The notes under the pieces were generated by a model, which saw nothing but the letters and a program-made list of their open reading frames with translations, searched no databases and had not been told where the DNA came from. The translations under genes and the position numbers were made by a program. Shown piece after piece: positions 15,383-23,989 of a stretch of 64,000 nt of DNA (position 1 is its first letter; each line of letters begins with the position of its first letter). Source of the stretch: Microbacterium oleivorans (GTDB taxonomy: Bacteria; Actinomycetota; Actinomycetes; Actinomycetales; Microbacteriaceae); contig NZ_JAMBOV010000004.1 of the NCBI RefSeq assembly GCF_023715745.1, forward strand, positions 1 to 64,000, read 5' to 3'.

Positions 15383-17515
15383 ATGACGCGCGTCCACGCC
15401 CTCACCGTCCGTCCGCCCGTCCCGGCTGAGCCCGCGGACGTCCGACCGTCGGCGGGTGAGGACTCCGGCGTCGACGTCACCGCGCAGTCGGTGCGCCGCG
15501 ACGGCGCTCCGGTGTTCCCGATCTCGGGCGAGATCCACTATTCCCGCATCCCTCGCGAGGCGTGGATGCCGGTGCTCACCGCCGCCCGCGCCGGCGGCCT
15601 GACCCACGTGTCGACCTACGTCCTCTGGAACCACCACGAGCCGGAGCGCGGACGGCCGGACTTCACCGGCGGACTCGACGTGCGCGCCTTCCTCGAGGCG
15701 GCGCGCGAGGTCGAGCTCGGGCTCATCCTGCGGATCGGCCCGTACGCCCACGCCGAGGCGCGGCACGGCGGGCTGCCCGACTGGCTCGCCGACTCGGGAC
15801 TTCCTCTCCGCACGAACGATGCGGCCTATCTCGCCGAGGTCGAGCGGTGGTACACCGAGCTCGCCGAGCAGGTGCGCGGCATCCCTTTCTTCTCGATCCA
15901 GGTCGACAACGAGCTGTACGACGGGGCCGAACATCTCACCCGGCTGCGCGAGATGGCGGAGGGGCTGGGCCTCCGCGCGCCCATGTGGACCGCGACCGGC
16001 TGGGGCGGCGCGCAGCTGCCCGCGGGCTTCCTGCCGGTCTACGGCGGATACCCCGAATCGTTCTGGGTCGACGCCGACGTCGAGCCCGACCTGCGCAGTC
16101 ACGCCAACTTCTACCCGTCGCCGCGCCGCGACGACGATTCGATCGGCGCGGATCACCGGGCCGGCGAGCCCGTGGCCGAGGCGGTGCGGCCGCCGCATCC
16201 GTTCACGACCTGCGAGCTGGGCGCCGGCATGACCTCGGCGTACCACCGGCGGCTCGACGTGCCCGCGGGCGACGTCGCCGCTGTTGCGATGGCCAAGCTC
16301 GCGTCCGGCAGCGTGTGGCAGGGCTACTACATGTACGCCGACGGCCGGAACCCGCGGCCGGGGCTGCAGGAATCCCACGTCGCGGGCGGACCGAACGACT
16401 TCCCCGACATCGCCTACGACTTCGGCGCGCCCCTGCAGATCGACGGCGCTCCGCGGGCGAGCTGGGCGGCGCTCCGCCGGCAGCATCTGATGCTCGCGCG
16501 CTGGGGATCGGCCCTCGCCGCCATGCCGGCATCCTTCCCCGACGGTGCCGCCGATTCGCCCGATCTGACGCGACTGCGCTGGTCCGTCCGGTCGGACGGG
16601 CACCGAGGATTCGTGTTCGTCGTGAACCGGCACCCGGGCGTCGACCTGCCGCGGCACGAGGGCGTGCGGTTCGAGGTCGGCGGGACCGTCTTCCCGGAGG
16701 TGGACATCCCGAGCGGTGCGGTGTTCGCGTGGCCGTTCGGGATGCGGCTCGGTGAGGCGACCGTGCACTGGGTCACCGCTCAACCGGTGACCGAGGTGAC
16801 GTGGCGGGGAGCGCCGCTGCTCGTCGCGGCGGCGACCGACGGCATCCCGCCGCAGCTCTCGGCCGACGCGGACGTCGCGGAGGTCGCCGCGGACCGCGGG
16901 CGGATGTGGGAGCTGTCGCGCGACGGCGGTGTCGTCGCTCGGGTGCTCGTGCTCGATGAGGCGGATGCCGATGCGGTCGCGGTGGTCGATGCGCGAATCG
17001 TGTGGGCGCCGGGCGGTGTCGTCGCCACGGACGGCGAGGTGATGTTCGCGCGGGATGCTGCGGTGGCACCCCGCGTGGGGGTGCTGGGTGAGGACGGGTG
17101 GTCGGCGGTCGACGTCGCGCCCGGGGATGCGTCCGAGGTGAAGGTCACGCTCGAACGGCCCGCCGGAGCTCCGCCGGTCGGTGCCGAGCAGGGCGGTCGC
17201 GCGTCGATCCCGACGGAGTGGGATGCCGCGGCAGTCTCGACGATCGCCCTCGAGCCCGGCGACGACCGCACCCTGCGTCTGGAGTGGACCGGAAATGCCG
17301 CCCGCGCCTGGGCCGGCGGCATGCTCGTCTTCGATGCGCTGTGGACCGGGCGTCCCTGGCGCATCCCGGCCGACGCGCGCGGCGATGCGACCGAGCTGCG
17401 GATCGAGATCCTGCCCGCGCCTCCGACGGGGAGCGTGCGGTTCCCGGGCGCCGCGCCCGTCGGAGCTGGGATCACGCGTGCGGAGTTCGAGCCGCGCGCG
17501 AGTGTACGCATCTGA
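15383..17515 (+). CDS. Glycoside hydrolase family 35 beta-galactosidase
   Basis: 710 aa. The barrel domain opens with the GH35 signature region FPISGEIHYSRIPREAW, followed by STYVLWNHHEPERG and ILRIGPYAHAEARHGGLPDW. The predicted acid/base is E177 in FFSIQVDNELYD and the nucleophile E278 in TTCELGAGMTS. The C-terminal half is beta-rich jelly-roll material. No signal peptide, so it acts on imported beta-galactosides. TTGGAG precedes the ATG. Transcribed alone; no LacI-type site is visible in its promoter. Confidence 0.88.
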   Translation: MTRVHALTVRPPVPAEPADVRPSAGEDSGVDVTAQSVRRDGAPVFPISGEIHYSRIPREAWMPVLTAARAGGLTHVSTYVLWNHHEPERGRPDFTGGLDVRAFLEAAREVELGLILRIGPYAHAEARHGGLPDWLADSGLPLRTNDAAYLAEVERWYTELAEQVRGIPFFSIQVDNELYDGAEHLTRLREMAEGLGLRAPMWTATGWGGAQLPAGFLPVYGGYPESFWVDADVEPDLRSHANFYPSPRRDDDSIGADHRAGEPVAEAVRPPHPFTTCELGAGMTSAYHRRLDVPAGDVAAVAMAKLASGSVWQGYYMYADGRNPRPGLQESHVAGGPNDFPDIAYDFGAPLQIDGAPRASWAALRRQHLMLARWGSALAAMPASFPDGAADSPDLTRLRWSVRSDGHRGFVFVVNRHPGVDLPRHEGVRFEVGGTVFPEVDIPSGAVFAWPFGMRLGEATVHWVTAQPVTEVTWRGAPLLVAAATDGIPPQLSADADVAEVAADRGRMWELSRDGGVVARVLVLDEADADAVAVVDARIVWAPGGVVATDGEVMFARDAAVAPRVGVLGEDGWSAVDVAPGDASEVKVTLERPAGAPPVGAEQGGRASIPTEWDAAAVSTIALEPGDDRTLRLEWTGNAARAWAGGMLVFDALWTGRPWRIPADARGDATELRIEILPAPPTGSVRFPGAAPVGAGITRAEFEPRASVRI

Positions 17516-17615
17516 CGCGCGGGCGCACTCGGCAGGGAGTAGCGCTCTCGGGCCTCGGGCCCACCGCTGGCGTCTCGTGCTCACCTCTGCGTCGCCCGCC
17601 CGATAGCGTGACGAC

Positions 17616-18650
17616 ATGGACTTCTCGGCCCTCACCGATCCGGTGGATCGCGCGGTGGTGAAGGCCTTCAACAAGAAGCACGTGCCGCGGTGGTCGGTCG
17701 GACGCGGGACGCCGGCCCTGACGGCCGCCTGGATCCTGCTGCTGCTCGCGACCTTGGTGGCGGTGATCTTCGTCCCCGCCCTCATCCTCGGCCACCTCGG
17801 CATGTGGACATGGCCGGAGCCGTGGGAGGTCCTGCTCCTCGCGCTCGTGATCATGGTGGTTCCGGTGACGTGGCGTTATGTGAACACCGCCTGGGACCCG
17901 CGGGTGGAGTCGCCCTACCGCGTCGCGGAGTTCACGAAGGCGAACGGGCTCATCTACGCGGGCCGCGAGTACGAGCCGCGGTATCCCGGCATCCTCTTCA
18001 CGAAGTGGAGATCCAAGGCGGCCGATCCGACGATCCACCTCCCGGGCGAACGCTTCGTGGAGATCGGGAACTACTCCGGACGCGGATACGTCGCCATCAA
18101 GCTCGACGCCCCACTGCCGCACATCGTGCTCGACGGCCTCGCCGAGCGCGGTGTGGTCGGCGGCCGTGAATCGATGTACGTCCCCGACCCCGACCAGCGA
18201 TTGCGTCTGGAGGGCGAGTTCGATCGGCACTTCGCCCTGTACTGTCCGTCAGGCTACGAGAAGGACGCGCTGTACCTGTTCGCGCCCGACATCATGGCCC
18301 GCTTCATCGACACCGCGGCGCGGCTGGATGCCGAGATCGTCGACGACTGGCTGTTCCTGTACGCGAAGGGGCCGCTCGTCACCATCGACCCCGACACGTG
18401 GACCTGGTTGCTGGTCACGGTCCGCGCCCTCAGCAGGAAAGTCGATCAGTGGGCGCGATGGCGCGACGACACTCTGCGGGGATCTGCGGAGCAGACGACC
18501 TCGGAGATCCTCACCCCGCCGCCCGGCGTCGGTGATGACGGCCGCCGACTGCGGCAGGTGACCTCGCCGCGAACAGCCGTCACTCTGGTTTTGGGCTTCT
18601 GCTACCTGGTCGTGGCGCCCGTCCTGATCCTCGTCTTCGCCTTCCGGTAG
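17616..18650 (+). CDS. Membrane protein of unknown function (DUF3137-like pattern)
   Basis: 344 aa. Two N-terminal membrane helices (about residues 33-58 and 69-88) and one C-terminal helix (322-341) flank a soluble domain. The segment RHFALYCPSGYEKDALYLFA recalls DUF3137-type proteins, but this is only by eye. TAGCGT lies six bases before the ATG with no ribosome site, consistent with a leaderless mRNA. No operon partner. Confidence 0.7.
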   Translation: MDFSALTDPVDRAVVKAFNKKHVPRWSVGRGTPALTAAWILLLLATLVAVIFVPALILGHLGMWTWPEPWEVLLLALVIMVVPVTWRYVNTAWDPRVESPYRVAEFTKANGLIYAGREYEPRYPGILFTKWRSKAADPTIHLPGERFVEIGNYSGRGYVAIKLDAPLPHIVLDGLAERGVVGGRESMYVPDPDQRLRLEGEFDRHFALYCPSGYEKDALYLFAPDIMARFIDTAARLDAEIVDDWLFLYAKGPLVTIDPDTWTWLLVTVRALSRKVDQWARWRDDTLRGSAEQTTSEILTPPPGVGDDGRRLRQVTSPRTAVTLVLGFCYLVVAPVLILVFAFR

Positions 18651-18665
18651 CGAGGACGCCGCCGA

Positions 18666-19625
18666 TCACCGCCCCGCGACCACCGCGTTGTCGATCGCGT
18701 CGAGGTCGACGCCGCGGCGCGAGACGGCGTTCGTCAGCAGCACCCAGGCGAGACCGGCGCTCGGGTGCACCCAGAACTCGGTGCCGGCCCAGCCGCCGTG
18801 ACCGTAGACGTCCCGGTCGATGAGCCCGGGCGCGCGCGTGCGGAGGTTCCAGGTGAAGCCCCAATCCTGTCCGCTCTCGGCGGGGTAGGGCTCGAGCCGC
18901 GGGATGTCGCCCATCAGCGAGCGTCGCATCATCGCGAGCGTCGCCGGCTGCAGGATTCCGCCGGTCGCCCCGCCCTCGACGCGCAGCAACTCGGATCCCA
19001 GCCGCAGCAGGTCCTCCGCCCGCCCGACCATGCCCGCGCCCGGATGCCGGATCGCGGCGAACCGGGCCATGTCGACACCCGAGCGGGCCGCGTCCACCAC
19101 CTCGACCGAGCCCGCGTGGTCGAGGCTGAGCCCGTCGGCTCCGATCTCGCCGGCCCACTGACCGACAGCATCCGCCCAATCCTGTCCGGTCGCGTGCTCG
19201 ACGAGTGCGGCGATGCCCTCGAACGCGAGCGACGAGTACCGCGACGCGCTTCCCGCGACGAAGTCCCGTCCGCGCGTGACGAGCTCGGTCCGCAGCGGCG
19301 TCAGGGGGTCGAGCGGCGGCTCGGCGATGCCGGCGGTGTGCGACACGAGGTGGCGCAGCCGCACCACGTCTTCGCGCGCCGAGCCGAATTCCGGCACGGC
19401 CGCGGTCAGCGGCGTCTCGGTCGTCAGCAGGCCGCGCTCGATCACTCGAGCCGCCGCTATCCCGAGCAGCGGCTTCGTGATGGAGAAGAGCGGGTACCGA
19501 GCGGATGCCGCGGCTCCGTACCCCTCGAGGGCGACCGTGCCGTCGGCCGTAGCCACGCCGAGCACGGCCGACGGCAGCCGGCCCGCCTCGACGTGCCCGC
19601 GGACGAGGTCGAACGCGGCGCTCAC
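18666..19625 (-). CDS. Serine hydrolase of the class C beta-lactamase fold
   Basis: 319 aa, no signal peptide. The nucleophile motif SxxK is S48-I-T-K51 in YPLFSITKPLLG. The second motif is YSS in SRYSSLAFEGIAALVE (Tyr as base), and HGGWAGTEF supplies the third. These are features of DD-peptidase/esterase-like family proteins. GTG at 19625 overlaps the stop of the aldehyde dehydrogenase as GTGA, making it the last gene of the sugar-acid operon. It may hydrolyse an ester or lactone in that pathway; classical beta-lactamase action is unlikely for a cytoplasmic protein. Confidence 0.82.
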   Translation of the reverse strand: MSAAFDLVRGHVEAGRLPSAVLGVATADGTVALEGYGAAASARYPLFSITKPLLGIAAARVIERGLLTTETPLTAAVPEFGSAREDVVRLRHLVSHTAGIAEPPLDPLTPLRTELVTRGRDFVAGSASRYSSLAFEGIAALVEHATGQDWADAVGQWAGEIGADGLSLDHAGSVEVVDAARSGVDMARFAAIRHPGAGMVGRAEDLLRLGSELLRVEGGATGGILQPATLAMMRRSLMGDIPRLEPYPAESGQDWGFTWNLRTRAPGLIDRDVYGHGGWAGTEFWVHPSAGLAWVLLTNAVSRRGVDLDAIDNAVVAGR

Positions 19626-21070
19626 GCGGTCGGCACCTGCAGCACGCCGTTGCGACGGTGCGGCAGTTGCGCCAGAGACGCGTCGCGGAGCGGCTCGGGC
19701 AGCAGCGCGTCGGGGGCGTCCTGGAAGGTGACCGGGCGCAGGAAGCGGCGGATAGCGGTGGCCCCGACCGAGGTGTGCAGCGACGTCGTCGCGGGCCACG
19801 GACCGCCGTGCTGCTGCGACCACGTCACGGCGACGCCGGTCGGCCAGCCGGCGAACAGCACGCGCCCGGCGCGCAGCTGCAACAGCTCGAGCACCTCGGC
19901 GACGTCCTCGCCCGCCTCGCTGTGCAGGGTCGCCGTGAGGCTTCCCGGCACGGCGCGCAGCGCGCGGAGCAGCTCAGCCTCGTCGCCGTAGCGGACGAGC
20001 AGGGTCACGGGGCCGAAGACCTCGGCGATCAGGGTCTCGGCGCGTTCGGCGACGGATGCGGCATCCGTCGTCAGGACGACCGGCCGGGCGCCGTCGGGCG
20101 TTTCGGCACCGTGCGCGAGCACCTCGACCGACGGGTCGGCCTCGAGGTCGCGGATGCCGTCGGGGAACGCGGTCGTGATGCGGTCGGTCAGCAGCGGACC
20201 GCCGGCCGCACCGGCGACGGCGTCGGCCACGAGATGCTCGACACCGCCGCCCTGCGGGATGAAGACGACGCCCGGCTTGGTGCAGAACTGTCCGGCGCCG
20301 AGAGTGAACGAGCCGACGAGACCGGAGGCCAGCTCGCCACCGCGAGCCGCTGCCGCGCCGGTCGTGACGACGACCGGGTTGACGCTGCCGAGCTCGCCGT
20401 AGAAGGGGATCGGGTCCGGCCGCCCGCTCGCGAGGTCGAACAGCGCGCGGCCGCCCGAGAGCGAGCCCGTGAACCCGGCGGCCTGGATGACGGGGTGCTG
20501 CACGAGCGCGTTGCCCGCCTCGCGGCCCTCGATGAGCGCGAGCGACCCGTCGGGTGCGCCGACGGCCGCGAGCGCCTCGATCGCGATGGCGGCGGTGCGC
20601 TTCGAGAGTTCGGGGTGGCCGGAGTGCGCCTTCACGATGACGGGGTTGCCCGCAGCCCACGCCGAGGCGGTGTCGCCGCCGCAGACCGAGAACGCGAAGG
20701 GGAAGTTCGAGGCCGAGAACACCGCGACCGGGCCGACGCCGACCAGCAGGCGACGCAGCTCCGGGCGGGGCGGGGTCGCCGCGGCATCCGCGTCGTCGAC
20801 CGTCAGCTCGAGGTACGAGCCCTCGCGGACGACCGAGGCGAACAGACGAAGCTGACCGGTCGTGCGACCGACCTCGCCGCGCAGGCGCACGGCGCCCAGT
20901 CGGGTCTCGCGGTCGGCGATCGCGACGAGTTCGTCGGCGTGCGCGTCGAGCGCGTCGGCGACCGCCGTCAGCCAGCGGGCGCGGCCGTCGGCCGACGACG
21001 TGCGCCAGATCGGCGCGGCCGCCGCGGCGGCATCGGTGAGACGGGTGAGCTCTTCGGGTGACGTGGTCAT
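19622..21070 (-). CDS. 2,5-dioxovalerate (alpha-ketoglutarate semialdehyde) dehydrogenase-like ALDH
   Basis: 482 aa aldehyde dehydrogenase. Catalytic C263 is in GAGQFCTKPG, the general-base region has E226 in PFYGELGSVNP, and the cofactor region is FSASNFPFAFSVCGGDTASA followed by NPVIVKAHSGHPE. This form (FSVCGGD, HPELSK) is typical of the alpha-ketoglutarate semialdehyde dehydrogenase branch. The start overlaps the stop of the enolase-family gene. With the neighbouring KDG-dehydratase-like gene, it would complete oxidation of a sugar acid to 2-oxoglutarate. Confidence 0.82.
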   Translation of the reverse strand: MTTSPEELTRLTDAAAAAAPIWRTSSADGRARWLTAVADALDAHADELVAIADRETRLGAVRLRGEVGRTTGQLRLFASVVREGSYLELTVDDADAAATPPRPELRRLLVGVGPVAVFSASNFPFAFSVCGGDTASAWAAGNPVIVKAHSGHPELSKRTAAIAIEALAAVGAPDGSLALIEGREAGNALVQHPVIQAAGFTGSLSGGRALFDLASGRPDPIPFYGELGSVNPVVVTTGAAAARGGELASGLVGSFTLGAGQFCTKPGVVFIPQGGGVEHLVADAVAGAAGGPLLTDRITTAFPDGIRDLEADPSVEVLAHGAETPDGARPVVLTTDAASVAERAETLIAEVFGPVTLLVRYGDEAELLRALRAVPGSLTATLHSEAGEDVAEVLELLQLRAGRVLFAGWPTGVAVTWSQQHGGPWPATTSLHTSVGATAIRRFLRPVTFQDAPDALLPEPLRDASLAQLPHRRNGVLQVPTA

Positions 21071-22158
21071 CACGGTCCTTCCGGGTGGGTGAAGCGCAGC
21101 CCGAGGCCCTCGTGGGGCACCTCGGTCAGGGTTCCGTCGACGATCGCGACGGGGGAGGGGCCCTCGAGCGCACCGAGCGCGCCGAATGCGGCGTCCTCGA
21201 TGTCCTCGACGAGGACCTCCTGCGGCAGGACCAGCGCGAGCTGGCCCGACAGTTCGGGCAACAGGTGGGGGTGGAGGTCGGCGCCCGCGGTGACGGCGTC
21301 GCCCGCGATTTCGAGGAACGGGGTGATCCCGCCGACACGCACGATGTTGGGCTGCACGACCTGCGCGGCGCCCGAGCGGATGAAATCGTCGAAGCGGTAG
21401 CGGGTGTGCACGTTCTCGCCGAGGGCGATCGGGACGGCCGATCCGCTCCGCAGCCGCCGGGCCAGTTCGATGTGGCCTGCGAGATCGTCGGCGCGCAGTG
21501 GCTCCTCGACCCAGGCGATGCCGTACGCCGCGAGCGCCTCGACGGCGGTGGTCGCGCGGTCGAGGTCCCACCGCTGGTTCGCGTCGACCATGAGGGCGCG
21601 GTCCGGTCCCACGACCTCGCGCACCGCGGCGACGCGTTCCACGTCACGGGCGAGATCGGGGCTGCCGACCTTCATCTTCACGGCACCGAATCCTGCGTCC
21701 ACCCAGCGCCGGGCCTGCGCGAGCAGGTCGTCGAGCTCGTAGTGCAGGTTGATGCCGCTGCCGTACGACCGCACGGACTCGCGGCGGCGACCGATCGTCG
21801 TCGAGACGGAGGCGCCGGCCGATCGGGCCGCGGCATCCCACAGCGCGAGGTCGAGACCCGCGATCGCGATCGTCGTCAGACCGCCGCCGCCCGCCTCGTG
21901 CAGGTGGCGCCACAGCTCGGGCCAGAGCTCCGCCGGCGCGGCCGAGCGGCCGACGGCGAAGGCCGGGATGTCGTGCTGCAGCAGCGCGAGCACCGCCTCC
22001 GCGCCGATCTGCGGGGTCCACGAGAAGCCCCACCCCTCAGTGCCGTCGGAGCGCACCACGTGGGTCGCGACGACGCCGACCGAGGTGACGTCCGCCGCCC
22101 ACGGGCGCGTCAGCGGCACCCGGGTCAGCCGGGCGTCGAAGGAGGCGATCGTGGTCAC
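21070..22158 (-). CDS. Mandelate racemase/muconate lactonizing family sugar-acid dehydratase
   Basis: 362 aa, complete enolase-superfamily architecture. Barrel motifs: K161-M-K163 (proton-abstracting lysines), metal ligands D192 (VDANQRW), E218/E219 (WVEEPL) and E248 (LGENVHTRY), and a histidine near 296-298 (ADLHPHLLPE). The family includes glucarate, galactarate, gluconate and other acid-sugar dehydratases; which acid cannot be told. In the operon it should make the keto-deoxy acid used by the DapA-like enzyme. ATGA overlap with the upstream gene. Confidence 0.82.
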   Translation of the reverse strand: MTTIASFDARLTRVPLTRPWAADVTSVGVVATHVVRSDGTEGWGFSWTPQIGAEAVLALLQHDIPAFAVGRSAAPAELWPELWRHLHEAGGGGLTTIAIAGLDLALWDAAARSAGASVSTTIGRRRESVRSYGSGINLHYELDDLLAQARRWVDAGFGAVKMKVGSPDLARDVERVAAVREVVGPDRALMVDANQRWDLDRATTAVEALAAYGIAWVEEPLRADDLAGHIELARRLRSGSAVPIALGENVHTRYRFDDFIRSGAAQVVQPNIVRVGGITPFLEIAGDAVTAGADLHPHLLPELSGQLALVLPQEVLVEDIEDAAFGALGALEGPSPVAIVDGTLTEVPHEGLGLRFTHPEGP

Positions 22159-23054
22159 AGCAGCGCGCGACCCGCCGCGAGGATCTCGGCCAGGCGGGCC
22201 TCCTGCGCCGGCGTCGGGTCGACCAGCGGCGCGCGGACGGATCCGACCGGAAGGCCCTCGAGGCGAAGCCCCGCCTTGATGAGCGAGACGCCGAAGCCGG
22301 GGGTCTCGTCACGGAGCGCGACGAGCGGCGCGTAGAAGCCGTCGAGGATCGCCAGCCGTCGTGCCTCGTCGCCGTCGACGTACGCGCGGTAGTAGGCATT
22401 GGCGACGTCGGGGATCATCGCGAAGGCCGCCGACGAGTACAGCGGCACGCCGATGCCGCGGTACGCGCCCTGCGTCAGCTCGGCGGTCAGCAGACCGTTG
22501 AAGAACGCGAAGTCGTCGCGCCCGGCATCCGCCACGGCACGGACGATCAGCTGCGTCGCGCCGATGTCGCCGACGCCGTCCTTGAAACCGACGACCTTCG
22601 GGTTCGCGGCGAGCGTGCGGATCGAGTCCGCGGTGAACGCTGCGGAGCCGCGGTGGTAGACGACGACGGGCAGATCGGATGCCGCGGCGATCGCTTCGAC
22701 GTAGGAGATGAGTCCGCGCTGCGGAGCGCCCACGAGGTACGGCGGCAGCACGAGCAGGGCGTCGGCGCCGGCATCCGCGGCGGAGCGGGCGACCTCGATC
22801 GCGTGGCCGAGGGGACCGCCGGCTCCGGCGACGACGGGGACGCGGCCGGCGACGGCCTCGACCGCCGTCCGGACCACGAGGGCCGACTCGGCGGCGGACA
22901 GGGCGTGGAACTCGCCCGTGCCGCACGCGGGGAAGACGCCGCCGGCACCGGCATCCACCCCTGCGGTGACGTGCTGGGTCAGGAGGTCGGTCTCGACGCG
23001 GTCCGCGGGGTCGAAGGGGGTGACGGGGAAGAAGAGGATGCCGTCGAAGTTCAT
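22155..23054 (-). CDS. 5-dehydro-4-deoxyglucarate dehydratase-like DapA-family enzyme
   Basis: 299 aa class I aldolase-fold protein. Schiff-base lysine K158 (KVVGFKDGVGD) and tyrosine Y133 (PVVVYHRGSA) are in place. FFPVTPFDPADRVETDLL, FPACGTGEFHALS and VLPPYLVGAPQRGL resemble 5-keto-4-deoxyglucarate dehydratase, which decarboxylates and dehydrates to alpha-ketoglutarate semialdehyde. The aldehyde dehydrogenase two genes downstream fits that product. Start and stop overlap both neighbours by 4 bp (ATGA). Confidence 0.82.
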   Translation of the reverse strand: MNFDGILFFPVTPFDPADRVETDLLTQHVTAGVDAGAGGVFPACGTGEFHALSAAESALVVRTAVEAVAGRVPVVAGAGGPLGHAIEVARSAADAGADALLVLPPYLVGAPQRGLISYVEAIAAASDLPVVVYHRGSAAFTADSIRTLAANPKVVGFKDGVGDIGATQLIVRAVADAGRDDFAFFNGLLTAELTQGAYRGIGVPLYSSAAFAMIPDVANAYYRAYVDGDEARRLAILDGFYAPLVALRDETPGFGVSLIKAGLRLEGLPVGSVRAPLVDPTPAQEARLAEILAAGRALL

Positions 23055-23989
23055 ACCGGCACGTCCTTTCGATCGATGGCGGCGTGCGGGAGCGGGGTCG
23101 TGAGGGCGTCGCGCCAGGAGTGCTGCGGACGCCAGCCCAGCACCCGCGCCGCCTTGGCGTTCGAGAACGCGGGCGAGGTGCCCGTCAGCGCGCGGGCGAG
23201 GTCTTCGGTGCCGGGCACGAAGCGCGGCAGGAGGTCCGCCAGGGGCGCGTCGGCGAGGGCGTCGTCGGCGCCGACGAAGAAGAGCTCCGCGTTCGGGATG
23301 TCGGGGAGCGCGGTCAGCAGCAGATCGGTGAACGACGCGACGTCGCGCGCGTCGACGTAGTTGAACAGCGCCGGGGCCGACAGCGCCGGATCGGCGATGC
23401 GCTCGGCGACCGTGTGGCCCTGCTGGGTCGGGGCGCCCGCCCATTCCTCCGGGGCGATGACGTAGCAGGGGCGGAACGTCGCGTAGCGGACGTCGTCGCC
23501 CGTGCGCCGGTGCAGCATCGTCACGGTCTGCTCGATCATGAGCTTCGACAGCGCGTACGCGTTCCAGGGCCGCGGCGTCGAGGTCTCGTCGAGCGGCAGG
23601 GACTCGGGCAGCCAGCCGGACGGGTTGCCGTAGCCGAGGACGGTCGGGCTGGATGCCGCCACGATCCGTCGGATGCCGGCATCCACCGCTCCGCCGAGGA
23701 CGGAGACGGCGAGCCCGGTGTTGGTGCGCATGATGACGTCTTCGGGTGCACTGAAGGGCACGGCGATCGCCGCGAGGTGGACGATCGAGTCCGCCTTGGC
23801 CCCGGCGAGCACGTCGCGGGTCGCGGCGGCGTCGAGGAGGTCGATCGAGATCTGCTCGACCCCGTCTATGCGCAGGTCGTCGGAGGGCGCGCGGTCGAGG
23901 GAGACGACCTCGTGCCCGCGGGCGGCGAGCCCGGCGACGAGGTTGCGCCCGAGCCGGCCGGAACCGCCGGTGACGACGACGCGGCTCAT
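23051..23989 (-). CDS. NAD(P)-dependent SDR-type oxidoreductase/epimerase
   Basis: 312 aa extended short-chain dehydrogenase. The nucleotide motif is TGGSGRLGRNLVAGL, followed by VHLAAIAVPF and the catalytic pair in WNAYALSKLMIEQ (Tyr and Lys four apart). The C-terminal substrate domain includes YVDARDVASF. In a sugar-acid operon the best guess is a uronate or aldose dehydrogenase making the acid or lactone, though a plain sugar epimerase role is not excluded. ATGA overlaps on both sides. Confidence 0.75.
   Translation of the reverse strand: MSRVVVTGGSGRLGRNLVAGLAARGHEVVSLDRAPSDDLRIDGVEQISIDLLDAAATRDVLAGAKADSIVHLAAIAVPFSAPEDVIMRTNTGLAVSVLGGAVDAGIRRIVAASSPTVLGYGNPSGWLPESLPLDETSTPRPWNAYALSKLMIEQTVTMLHRRTGDDVRYATFRPCYVIAPEEWAGAPTQQGHTVAERIADPALSAPALFNYVDARDVASFTDLLLTALPDIPNAELFFVGADDALADAPLADLLPRFVPGTEDLARALTGTSPAFSNAKAARVLGWRPQHSWRDALTTPLPHAAIDRKDVPV

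Noticed and set aside
18666..19625. Antibiotic-resistance beta-lactamase
   Set aside because: The protein has the class C fold motifs but no signal peptide, YSS in place of YxN, and is translationally coupled to a sugar-acid operon.
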